A stretch of DNA of 26,300 nucleotides from positions 1 to 26,300 of the forward strand of contig DVIM01000142.1 of the NCBI GenBank assembly GCA_018711265.1, in the 5' to 3' direction. Below are positions 7,644 through 14,392 of the stretch, piece after piece. A program made the translations under genes and the position numbers. Under the pieces are notes generated by a model. The model saw nothing but the letters and a program-made list of their open reading frames with translations. It made no database searches and was not told the DNA's origin. Numbering within the stretch: the first letter of the stretch is position 1; each line of letters opens with the position of its first letter. Source of the DNA: Spyradocola merdavium. GTDB taxonomy: Bacteria; Bacillota; Clostridia; Christensenellales; UBA1750.

Positions 7644-8218
7644 TACACTTCCTCCATTCTGACAAGTCTTGGGATGGCGAGGATCGCGTCCCCGGGCAGG
7701 AGAAAGAAGAAGTCCACGCCCTGGGGATACTCGTACGCCTGCGCGTTCCGCGTCCGAATGGCTGCGAGCACGGCGCGGGGCACCTCGGTTTCGAGCGCGC
7801 CGTCCACGCCCGGGCCGCTCAGCCGCACGCGGACGCTCTCCTCCTGCGGCACGCGGACGAAGATCGTCGCGCCCGTGTGGGGATCGGCGAGCGTGCCGCA
7901 CTTGGCGGCCTCGATGCAGGCGCCCAGGTTCTGCGCGCGCGTGCAGAAGAGGAAGTCCGCTTCCTGCGCGTCCACGGGCGCGGCGTGCGTGTGCAGGAGG
8001 ATCTGCTCGGTCAGCTCCGCATCGTCCGGCGCGCAGAAGGACACCGAGGCGTCCAGCAGCGTCATGGCCAGGGCCAGCAGGCCCGGCTGCTGGCCGTAGA
8101 GCTTCTCGCTCTGCCCGGCGATGGAGAGAGTTCTTCCGGGGTTGGAGAGCGCCTCCAGCGCCTTGCGGAACACCTTCTGGGAATCGAAAACCTCGTCGAA
8201 TGTGTGCAGCTGCTTCAC
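7643..8218 (-). CDS. phnH: PhnH, C-P lyase core subunit
   Basis: The 191-residue protein is close to the 194 of E. coli PhnH, a structural subunit of the GHIJ core with a PLP-transferase-like fold but no PLP site. The N-terminal VFDSQKVFRKALEALSNPGR and the central PHTGAT (112-117) resemble the family; the C-terminal GVDFFFLLPGDAILAIPR (167-184) also fits. The start codon is GTG at 8218, overlapping the phnG stop (GTGA), so translation is probably coupled. No ATG upstream is possible without running deep into phnG. Confidence 0.95.
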   Translation of the reverse strand: MKQLHTFDEVFDSQKVFRKALEALSNPGRTLSIAGQSEKLYGQQPGLLALAMTLLDASVSFCAPDDAELTEQILLHTHAAPVDAQEADFLFCTRAQNLGACIEAAKCGTLADPHTGATIFVRVPQEESVRVRLSGPGVDGALETEVPRAVLAAIRTRNAQAYEYPQGVDFFFLLPGDAILAIPRLVRMEEV

Positions 8219-8640
8219 GGGGCCACCTCCGAATCCATGGAGTGGAAGCTGACCATGGTCTTCAGGAACATGGCGCGCTCCTTTTCGAGTTGAATCTTCT
8301 GCTCGCGCTCGAGCCGTTCCAGCTCGTCGTAGCGGGCGAAGACGCCGGCGTTGCAGGCCGCGTCGATGACCGCCATGTCGAGCACCTTGTCAAAGTCGTC
8401 GCCCATCAGGACCGCGACGCCCTTTTTGCCCGCAAGGTCCACGATCGCTTCGCAGACGATGACTTCCCCCAGGTAGAACAGGCTCTCCTGGACCGGCTCC
8501 CGCATCCGGATCATGGCCAGGGACTTTTCCGGGGCCTTGACGATGACGGGCGACTGCACGGCTTTGATCTCGTCGGCCAGGCGCTTGACGGCCGCCCCGT
8601 CGGCCCTGGCCAAAATCCTCGAAATGCGTCTCTTTTCCAT
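8215..8640 (-). CDS. phnG: PhnG, C-P lyase core subunit
   Basis: With the start at 8640 the protein has 141 residues, near the usual 145-150. PhnG is a small subunit of the C-P lyase core that supports the ribosylation step. The ATG at 8640 is chosen because GAGGAAAA lies eight bases before it and the protein then begins MEKRRISRILARADG, like other PhnG. An ATG at 8670 in the same frame has no close ribosome binding site and sits against the intergenic hairpin. It is the first of the seven lyase genes, following phnE after a 61-base gap. Confidence 0.93.
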   Translation of the reverse strand: MEKRRISRILARADGAAVKRLADEIKAVQSPVIVKAPEKSLAMIRMREPVQESLFYLGEVIVCEAIVDLAGKKGVAVLMGDDFDKVLDMAVIDAACNAGVFARYDELERLEREQKIQLEKERAMFLKTMVSFHSMDSEVAP

Positions 8641-8674
8641 AGGTTTTCCTCGCTTTGTGTTGGTTTCCATCGCT

Positions 8675-8703
8675 GGGGCGCGGCGCGCCGCTCCCCTTTT
8701 TTT
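8675..8703 (+). terminator. GC-rich hairpin between phnE and phnG, terminator-shaped on the plus strand
   Basis: GGGG and GCGG pair with CCGC and CCCC around a short loop (8675-8696, one C/T mismatch), followed by seven T on the plus strand. No plus-strand gene ends here. On the minus strand, which carries the operon, an A run precedes the stem and no T run follows. It would therefore not stop operon transcription, but it could act as an mRNA stability or processing element between the importer and lyase genes, or block antisense transcription. Confidence 0.45.
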
Positions 8704-9592
8704 AGCGGACCTTGGCCTTGATCTTGGTGGAGAGCATCTCCAGCAGAACCACGGCGATGACGACGATGTAGGTCAGCATCCCCATCTCGTGCAGGTCAAA
8801 GTAGAAGCTGCCCGCCATGAAGAGGTTGAAGCCGATGCCGCCCGCGCCGGCCGCCGCGCCCATGGCCACGGCGTTGGCAAAGTTGATCTCAAAGCGCATG
8901 AAGGTCCAGGCGATCATGGAGGTGATGGTCGTGGGCACGATCGCCTGACAGACGATCTGCCAGTAGCTCGCGCCGTTGGCGCGCAGGGCCTCGATGACGC
9001 CGGGGTCCATCTCCTCGATGGATTCGGCATACGCCTTCGTCAGGTACGCGAAGCTGTGGAAGGTCAGGCCCACGACCGCCGCGACGCTGCCCAGCCCCGC
9101 CGAAACGGCGAAGATCAGCACCCACAGGACCGTCGGCACCGCGCGCACGACCGCCACGACGCTCTTTACGGCGTTCACGCACGCGGGGTGGGCGATGTTG
9201 CGCGCGCACAGCAGCGAACAGAAGAAGGCCAGCACCGCGCCGATGATGGTGGAGAGAATGCCCAGGCAGAAGGTCACGAGCAGCTGGTAGAGCACGCCGC
9301 CCACCGTGTCGCGCACGAGCTCCGGCTCGAGGAAGACAGTGCGGATGTTGTGCAGCGTGTCGAGCACGGCCTGGCCAAAGTCGATGCTGCCGGTGTCAAA
9401 GGTGGCAAAGGCCACGGCGGTGATGGCCAGCAGCACGGCGCACAGGGCGGTGATGGCCGTCTGGCTCCGGTTGCGGCCCTTGATCTTGATCTTGCCCGAG
9501 CGGGTCCGCACGATGTTCCGCTCGACGGCCTCCCGCTCCCCGCGCCCGGGTTCCGAGGGCTTGCCCGCGGGGATGGCTACGGTTTCGTTCAT
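8702..9592 (-). CDS. phnE: PhnE, phosphonate ABC transporter permease (second copy)
   Basis: The 296-residue membrane protein begins with a charged cytoplasmic N-terminus of about 45 residues and then has around six hydrophobic segments (about 46-65, 96-125, 140-175, 218-235 and 270-290 among them). The permease coupling loop is present: EEMDPGVIEALRANGASYW (189-207) fits the EAA motif that contacts the ATPase PhnC. Its ATG shares a base with the preceding phnE stop (TAATG). Two different PhnE proteins in tandem probably form a heterodimeric channel. A GC-rich hairpin lies at its 3' end. Confidence 0.94.
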   Translation of the reverse strand: MNETVAIPAGKPSEPGRGEREAVERNIVRTRSGKIKIKGRNRSQTAITALCAVLLAITAVAFATFDTGSIDFGQAVLDTLHNIRTVFLEPELVRDTVGGVLYQLLVTFCLGILSTIIGAVLAFFCSLLCARNIAHPACVNAVKSVVAVVRAVPTVLWVLIFAVSAGLGSVAAVVGLTFHSFAYLTKAYAESIEEMDPGVIEALRANGASYWQIVCQAIVPTTITSMIAWTFMRFEINFANAVAMGAAAGAGGIGFNLFMAGSFYFDLHEMGMLTYIVVIAVVLLEMLSTKIKAKVR

Positions 9593-10401
9593 TACAGGAT
9601 CACCTTCCTTACCTTGTTGGAGACGGTCTCGATGACGAGGACCAGCACCACGATGGAGAGCACCACAAGGCTTGCCGAGGCGAAGTCCAGGCGCTTATAG
9701 TAGAGGTCGAACAGATAGCCGATGCCCGTTGCCGTCAGGATGCCGATGAGCGTCGAGGAGCGGATGTTGGTCTCGATCATGTAGAGCACCCAGGTGATGA
9801 CGCCCGGCATGGACGAGGGCAGGATTCCCTGGAAGACCTTCTGCAGGAAGTTGGCGCCCGTGGCGTCCAGGGCCTCGACGCAGCCGGAGCTGACCTCGTC
9901 GATGGTCTCGATGAAGGCGCGCGTGAGCAGGCCGAAGGTCGTGAAGAACAGCGCGAAGAACCCGGTCAGGATGTTCTGTCCAAAGGAGAACATCAGCAGC
10001 ATCGCCCAGACCACGTCCGGCACGTTGCGGAAAAACGCCGCCACGATGCGCACGACGCGCTTGACCACCCGGTTGACGCGCGTGATGTTGGAGCCCAGAA
10101 GGCTGAAGAAGAAGGCCAGCACCGCCGCGACCACCGTCACCGCCACGGAGACGAGCGCCGTCTCCATCAGCTCCGAGAGGATCTTGGGGATGCGCTCGAT
10201 GGCCTCGGCGTCCGGGATCAGGTTGGAGATGATCCACTGCATCGCCGCGGGGAAGGAGGCAACGCCGTCCAGGAGGTTGAACTCCGAGACGAGGGACGCG
10301 CCCGCAAACACCGCGATCAGCACGAGGAAGACGAGCGTATAGGTGATCTTCCTGCGCTGGAAGATGTCCAGATTGGCCTTGGTTTGCTTTGTGATCTGCA
10401 T
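9592..10401 (-). CDS. phnE: PhnE, phosphonate ABC transporter permease (first copy)
   Basis: The 269-residue protein starts with a short cytoplasmic tail and a first membrane segment at about 21-41, and has several later segments. The EAA-type coupling loop reads DEVSSGCVEALDATGANF, about residues 167-184. It differs clearly from the following permease, so this is an old paralogous pair rather than a recent copy. The start at 10401 has only a weak purine stretch upstream, and the phnC stop is five bases away, so coupling to phnC translation is likely. Confidence 0.94.
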   Translation of the reverse strand: MQITKQTKANLDIFQRRKITYTLVFLVLIAVFAGASLVSEFNLLDGVASFPAAMQWIISNLIPDAEAIERIPKILSELMETALVSVAVTVVAAVLAFFFSLLGSNITRVNRVVKRVVRIVAAFFRNVPDVVWAMLLMFSFGQNILTGFFALFFTTFGLLTRAFIETIDEVSSGCVEALDATGANFLQKVFQGILPSSMPGVITWVLYMIETNIRSSTLIGILTATGIGYLFDLYYKRLDFASASLVVLSIVVLVLVIETVSNKVRKVIL

Positions 10402-10406
10402 GTGCT

Positions 10407-11183
10407 TTACGCCCCCTGCACGTCGGTGATCAGGTCGTGCTCGCTGGACTGGTAGATTTCGTGGATGACGTCCTGCGTGAGGTTCGCCGTGGGGCCGTCG
10501 TAGACGATGCGGCCGGCCGTGACGCCGATGATGCGCTCGGAGTACTTCATCGCGACGTCCACCTGGTGCAGGTTGACCAGGCAGGTGATCTTCTGGTTCT
10601 GGTTGATGGCCTTGAGGTGGTCCATGATGACCTTGGAGGACTTGGGGTCCAGGGAGGCGATCGGCTCGTCGCAGAGGATGAGCTTGGGGTGCTGCATCAG
10701 CGCCCGCGCAATGCCCACGCGCTGTTTCTGCCCGCCGGAGAGCTCGTCGCAGCGCTTGTAGGCCGTCTCGGCAAGGCCCATCTCCGCAAGGATGCGGAAG
10801 GCCTCCGCCTTCTCCTCCTCCGTGTACTGGCCGACGACGCCGCTGAGGGTCGATTTCTGCCCCAGGCGGCCGTGGAGCACGTTCTCCACAACGCTCAGGC
10901 GGTCCACGAGGTTGTAGTGCTGGAAGATCATCGCGGTCTTGATTCGGATTTCCCGCAGCTGCTTTTTGTCCGCAGTGGTGACGTTCTGCCCGTCAAAAAA
11001 AATCGCACCCTGCGATGCGTCCACCAGGCGGTTGACACATCGCAGCAGTGTCGATTTTCCGGCCCCGGAGGGGCCGATGATGGACACGAACTCACCTTCT
11101 TCGATCGAGAACGAGACATCCTGCAGCGCCTTGGTGACGTTGTCGTAGGTCTTGCTCACGTGCTGGAAGGTAAGAAGTGCCAT
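10407..11183 (-). CDS. phnC: PhnC, phosphonate ABC transporter ATPase
   Basis: The 258-residue ATPase has Walker A GPSGAGKST (37-45), Q-loop Q88, signature LSGGQ (148-152), Walker B LILCDEP (168-174) and switch H206 (NLHQVD). The HQVD after the switch histidine and the strongly conserved LSGGQKQRVGIARAL are typical of PhnC. It would drive import by the two PhnE permeases using phosphonate brought by PhnD. The start at 11183 is preceded by AAGGAGAAAG; the phnD stop is 13 bases upstream. Confidence 0.96.
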   Translation of the reverse strand: MALLTFQHVSKTYDNVTKALQDVSFSIEEGEFVSIIGPSGAGKSTLLRCVNRLVDASQGAIFFDGQNVTTADKKQLREIRIKTAMIFQHYNLVDRLSVVENVLHGRLGQKSTLSGVVGQYTEEEKAEAFRILAEMGLAETAYKRCDELSGGQKQRVGIARALMQHPKLILCDEPIASLDPKSSKVIMDHLKAINQNQKITCLVNLHQVDVAMKYSERIIGVTAGRIVYDGPTANLTQDVIHEIYQSSEHDLITDVQGA

Positions 11184-11196
11184 TGTTCTTTCTCCT

Positions 11197-12333
11197 TTAT
11201 TCGCTGAGGTTGCGGATCGGGTCGAACCAGGCGTCCTCGACCAGGAGCAGGCGCTCGTTGGCGGTCTTTTCGTACATGCCCACGCCGTCGCTGTCCTCGG
11301 GGACGAAGATCAGGGGGTTGTTGGCGACTTCGTCGGAGGTCATCAGGTCCTGTATGGCCTTTACGTCCGCCGGGTCGAGCGCCTCGGAGTTGTAGGCAAA
11401 GGGCCCGTTGAGAACCGGCGTCACCTGGATGATGACAAACTCCTCGCCGGTGACGGTGTCAAAGGGGGCGCTGGCGTCGCTCTTGATGGTGTAGACGGAG
11501 CCGACGGTGTTGGGCTCGCCCTCGGTGCAGTCGGCATAGGGCGCGATCTCCGTGTTGCAGAAGGCGGAGATGTCGGAGCGGCCGCTCATGAGGTTGAAGG
11601 CCGAGCCCTGGTGCGAGCCGCCGAAGAGCACCTGGGAGAAGAACATGTCGTCGCCGCCCTCGATCAGGTCGTCCTCGGTCAGGCCCAGATCGCTGAAGTG
11701 CGAGATGATGGAGCTGGTCGGAACCTTGAAGCCAGAGGTGGAGCTGTTGGACACAAAGGAGATGCGCTTGCCCTGGATGTTGTCGATGGAGTAGGTGTCG
11801 CCGGAGGCGTACTCGCCCTCGTTGCCCTTCTTGACGGCCAGGAAGCTGTAGTAGAGCGCGTCGTCCAGCGTGCCGGAGGCGCCGGAGTTGACGAACAGGG
11901 GCAGCACGGCGTCGTTGGCGTTCTTGGCCTCGATGTAGCCCTGCGCGCCCATGAAGCTGATCTGCGCGGTGCCGTTGGCCAGGGACTCGATGGCGATGGC
12001 GTAGTCGGTGGTCAGCTTCTGCTCGACCTTCTTGCCGGTGGCCTGCTCGATCAGGCGGCCCCACTCCTCGCGGGCGACCTCGTAGTCCTCGGCGGACTCG
12101 TTGGGGTACCAGACGATGGTGATGGTATCTGCATAGTTCCCGGTGGTCTCCCCGGTCGCGGCGGGCTCGGCCGCGGCGGGCTCGGTCGCCTCGGGCGCCG
12201 CGCTCTGCGCCTCATCCGTTGCCGCGGGCGCGTCGGTGGCGGCCGGGGCTTCCGCAGGCGCGGAGCAGCCGGCAAGCAGGGCCACGAGCAGGACGGCGCT
12301 CAGGGAGAGCGAGAGAATCTTCTTGAGGTTCAT
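11197..12333 (-). CDS. phnD: PhnD, phosphonate-binding lipoprotein
   Basis: The 378-residue protein has a lipoprotein signal (MNLKKILSLSLSAVLLVALL then AGCS, with lipidated C23). A flexible linker rich in Ala, Pro, Thr and Glu follows at about 24-66, then a PhnD-type binding domain. Family features include ITIVWYPNESAEDYE (71-85), FMGAQGYIEAKN near 128-139, and SNSSTSGFKVPTS near 196-208, which lines the phosphonate pocket in relatives. It would sit on the outer face of the membrane and deliver substrate to PhnC and PhnE. The linker is longer than usual. The ATG at 12333 has AAGGAG. Phosphonate versus phosphite preference cannot be read from the sequence. Confidence 0.95.
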   Translation of the reverse strand: MNLKKILSLSLSAVLLVALLAGCSAPAEAPAATDAPAATDEAQSAAPEATEPAAAEPAATGETTGNYADTITIVWYPNESAEDYEVAREEWGRLIEQATGKKVEQKLTTDYAIAIESLANGTAQISFMGAQGYIEAKNANDAVLPLFVNSGASGTLDDALYYSFLAVKKGNEGEYASGDTYSIDNIQGKRISFVSNSSTSGFKVPTSSIISHFSDLGLTEDDLIEGGDDMFFSQVLFGGSHQGSAFNLMSGRSDISAFCNTEIAPYADCTEGEPNTVGSVYTIKSDASAPFDTVTGEEFVIIQVTPVLNGPFAYNSEALDPADVKAIQDLMTSDEVANNPLIFVPEDSDGVGMYEKTANERLLLVEDAWFDPIRNLSE

Positions 12334-12394
12334 GTTTTCGGCTCCTTTCCAAAATCCGATGTCGTCTTTTGTCCTTGGGGCTTTATATACAGCG

Positions 12395-13189
12395 CTAGCG
12401 CGCGGTATATCTGAGTTCGTCCAGCAGCGCAGGCAGGCTGCTGAGGTTGAGCAGGACGTGGTCTGCGCCGCAGTCCGCGTAGGCCCGGCGCACGCGGCTG
12501 ATCTCCCGCTGGCGCACGTCCTCCGGCAGGGCTTCGTACTCCGCCTGGGAAAGGCCCATCAGCGAGCTGCCCTCGATCAGGCCCACGGTCACAAGGCCCG
12601 CATTCCGTCCCTCGCGGATGTCCGCTGCGGTATCCCCCACCTTCACCGCCGCGTGCACCGAGGAAACGCCCAGCTCCTCCAGCGCGCGGAAGACCATGTA
12701 GGGATAGGGCCGGCCGATTCCGCCCGTGGAATCGGAGCTGAACCAGCAGTCCGGGCGGTAGCCCGCGGCCTCGGCCGCCGGAACCACCACGCGCATCATC
12801 TCGTCGTTGTAGCCCGTGGTCGAGCCGATCTTGACGCCCTGCGCGCGCAGCGCTTGGACCGCCTCCCGCACATGGGGCAGAGGCTGCGCAAAGTCCGGCA
12901 GCAGGCGAAGGATCAGCGCCTCGCTGCGGCGGTAGACGCTCTCTGCGTCCCCGTCCTGCCAGGGGCGGCCCTGCGCCTTCTCAAAGCACGCGGCGATGCG
13001 CGGCATCTCGAACATCTTCTGCACGTGCTGGCGCTTGGACAGGCCCATCGGCCCGCGCAGCTCCTCTGCGGTCGGGTCGATCCCCACCTCCCGGAACGCC
13101 TGCCGGAACGCCTCCACCGGCGCAAAACAGCCGTAGTCCACGGTCGTTCCTGCCCAGTCGAAGATCACGGCCTCGATTCTCCCCGTCAT
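12395..13189 (-). CDS. phnX: PhnX, phosphonoacetaldehyde hydrolase (phosphonatase)
   Basis: The 264-residue HAD-family enzyme cleaves phosphonoacetaldehyde to acetaldehyde and phosphate. It opens with FDWAGTTVDYGCFAP (10-24), with nucleophile D11, and carries the Schiff-base lysine K52 in PMGLSKRQHV (Lys53 in Bacillus cereus numbering). It also has GSTTGYNDEMM (about 122-132), GRPYPYM and KVGDTAADIREGRNAG (about 183-198). All main catalytic residues are present and the length fits the family. It is the first gene of the phosphonate operon; phnD starts 61 bases after its TAG stop. The ATG at 13189 has GAGGAGG. The usual partner PhnW, which makes phosphonoacetaldehyde from aminoethylphosphonate, is not in the window. 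Confidence 0.96.
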   Translation of the reverse strand: MTGRIEAVIFDWAGTTVDYGCFAPVEAFRQAFREVGIDPTAEELRGPMGLSKRQHVQKMFEMPRIAACFEKAQGRPWQDGDAESVYRRSEALILRLLPDFAQPLPHVREAVQALRAQGVKIGSTTGYNDEMMRVVVPAAEAAGYRPDCWFSSDSTGGIGRPYPYMVFRALEELGVSSVHAAVKVGDTAADIREGRNAGLVTVGLIEGSSLMGLSQAEYEALPEDVRQREISRVRRAYADCGADHVLLNLSSLPALLDELRYTAR

Positions 13190-13231
13190 GCGGTTGCCTC
13201 CTCTTGCAGACCCTTGCGTCTTTTTGCTGAT

Positions 13232-13253
13232 TTCGGTATGATTTTACCCCGAA
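13232..13253. promoter_or_regulatory. inverted repeat over the phn -10 box
   Basis: TTCGG (13232-13236) is mirrored by CCGAA (13249-13253) twelve bases away, spanning the predicted -10 of the phnX promoter. A repressor bound here would block transcription. Arms are only five bases, so chance is possible. Confidence 0.3.
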
Positions 13254-13269
13254 TATGCCGCACATTCAA
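13241..13269 (-). promoter_or_regulatory. predicted promoter of the phn operon
   Basis: On the minus strand a -35 TTGAAT (13264-13269) and a -10 TAAAAT (13241-13246) are 17 bases apart, close to the housekeeping consensus. The start point would be near 13234, giving a leader of about 45 bases to the phnX ATG. No other promoter this good is seen within the operon. Confidence 0.65.
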
Positions 13270-13285
13270 GCAAGAAAGGCTCAAT

Positions 13286-13301
13286 GCCGAGTAAACTCGC
13301 C
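13286..13301. promoter_or_regulatory. palindrome just upstream of the phn -35 box
   Basis: GCCGAGTAAACTCGCC has a perfect core CGAGT-AA-ACTCG. It lies about 17 bases upstream of the -35 box, a place where activators or repressors often bind. The nearby DeoR-type and RpiR-type proteins are the obvious candidates, but nothing in the sequence ties it to either. Confidence 0.35.
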
Positions 13302-13330
13302 GTTAACGCATCTTTTCCCTTTTGAGCAGC

Positions 13331-13356
13331 AAAAAACCCCGGAATTCCGGGGTTTT
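13331..13356 (-). terminator. distal terminator of the DeoR-family gene
   Basis: AAAACCCCGGAATTCCGGGGTTTT is a perfect palindrome (13333-13356) with six T following on the minus strand. It stops transcription from the DeoR-type gene before it reaches the phnX promoter, and would also work on the plus strand with four T. Confidence 0.8.
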
Positions 13357-13362
13357 GGCAGG

Positions 13363-13410
13363 AAAAACAAGGGCGGGAGCGGCGGAGAAAAAATCTCCGC
13401 CGGACCCGCC
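13363..13410 (-). terminator. proximal terminator of the DeoR-family gene
   Basis: A long stem pairs 13372-13388 with 13394-13410 (GGCGGG and CGGCGGAGA arms with a 2x2 mismatch) around an A-rich loop. On the minus strand it is followed by CTTGTTTTT. Together with the next hairpin it makes a double stop 55 bases after the regulator gene. Confidence 0.7.
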
Positions 13411-13465
13411 GTGTCTAGGAACTGTATAGATTCTCTCGATTTCATTCAACGCCGCTGCGCGCGAT

Positions 13466-14224
13466 TCACTCGATGAGGATGCCCTTTTCCCGGTACTTTT
13501 CCCGCACGCCCTCGGCGACCTGGTCGTCCATGAGCAGCCGCTCCACGGCGTCCAGGTCCAGCACCTTGCACTTGGAGCGCTTGCCGAGCTTGCTGGAATC
13601 CATCACCGCGATCACCCGGCGGGAGTGCTCGGAGAGCACGCGAATGATCCCCACCTCCGAGAGGCGGAAGTCCGTGAACCCGTCCTTGTAATTGACCGCG
13701 TTCAGGGAGAGAAAGGTCACGTCCGGATAGTACTGCACGAATCCCTGCTCGCACATGGGGCCGTAGGTGGATTGCTCGGTGGGGTCGACGTTGCCGCCGA
13801 TGAGGATGACGCGGATGGCCGGCGCCTGCAGGAGCATGCGCACCGCGGCCAGGTTGTTGGAGACGACGGTGATGTTGTGGCAGCGCTGGGCGATCTCCTG
13901 GGCGAGGATGGTGTTGGTCGTGCCGGAGTTGAGCGCGACGATGTCCCCCTCGCGGATGTAGCCGATCGCCTTGCGGCTGGCCGCGCGCTTGAGGTCGGAG
14001 TGGATGATCTCGCGGCCCTTGAAGTTGGAGAAGGCGGAAAGGGATTCCGGCAGGCAGGCCCCGCCCCGAACGCACTTGAGCAGCCCGCGCTTTTCCATGG
14101 CGCGCAGGTCGCGCCGGACCGTGTCCTGCGAGACTTGCAGCAGCTCGCTCAGCTCCTGCACCCGGACCGTGGACTGCAGCTGCACCTGCTGCAAGATGAT
14201 CTCCGCCCGTTCGTTGAAGAGCAT
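13466..14224 (-). CDS. DeoR-family transcriptional regulator
   Basis: The 252-residue protein has an N-terminal winged helix (about 5-58; VQELSELLQVSQDTVRRDL at 22-40, then KRGLLKCVRGGA) and a DeoRC sensor domain with NSGTTN (99-104), VVSNN (120-124) and LIGGN (141-145), which bind a sugar phosphate. The start at 14224 is chosen because GGAGGGGGAGGG precedes it and the protein then begins MLFNERAEIILQQ, typical of the family; the frame is open 17 codons further up without a binding site. It is a single-gene unit with its own promoter and double terminator, just upstream of the phosphonate operon. It may control that operon or a distant sugar operon. Confidence 0.9.
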   Translation of the reverse strand: MLFNERAEIILQQVQLQSTVRVQELSELLQVSQDTVRRDLRAMEKRGLLKCVRGGACLPESLSAFSNFKGREIIHSDLKRAASRKAIGYIREGDIVALNSGTTNTILAQEIAQRCHNITVVSNNLAAVRMLLQAPAIRVILIGGNVDPTEQSTYGPMCEQGFVQYYPDVTFLSLNAVNYKDGFTDFRLSEVGIIRVLSEHSRRVIAVMDSSKLGKRSKCKVLDLDAVERLLMDDQVAEGVREKYREKGILIE

Positions 14225-14265
14225 TGCCCTCCCCCTCCGTTGAAATTCGCTCTGTGTTCCCCCTA

Positions 14266-14294
14266 AGCATAGCATATTTCGCCTCGCTTTACAA
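14266..14294 (-). promoter_or_regulatory. predicted promoter of the DeoR-family gene
   Basis: Minus strand: -35 TTGTAA (14289-14294), a 17-base spacer, -10 TATGCT (14266-14271). The start point would be near 14259, about 35 bases before the ATG. Confidence 0.55.
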
Positions 14295-14325
14295 GCCGGG
14301 CGCCGCGCAAGGGGCCGGAGCGCGC

Positions 14326-14373
14326 AAAACCGCCCCCGGGCCGCGCGCCTTGGCGGCTCCGGGGGCGTTTTTT
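14326..14373. terminator. bidirectional terminator after the telA-like gene
   Basis: Arms CCGCCCCCGG and CCGGGGGCG (14330-14339 and 14358-14367) form the outer stem, with an inner GCCGC/GCGGC stem. A and T runs flank both sides: TTTTTT on the plus strand and GGTTTT on the minus strand. It ends the minus-strand telA operon, whose last gene stops at 14393. Confidence 0.75.
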
Positions 14374-14392
14374 GCGGAAACGGGGGCGAAAC

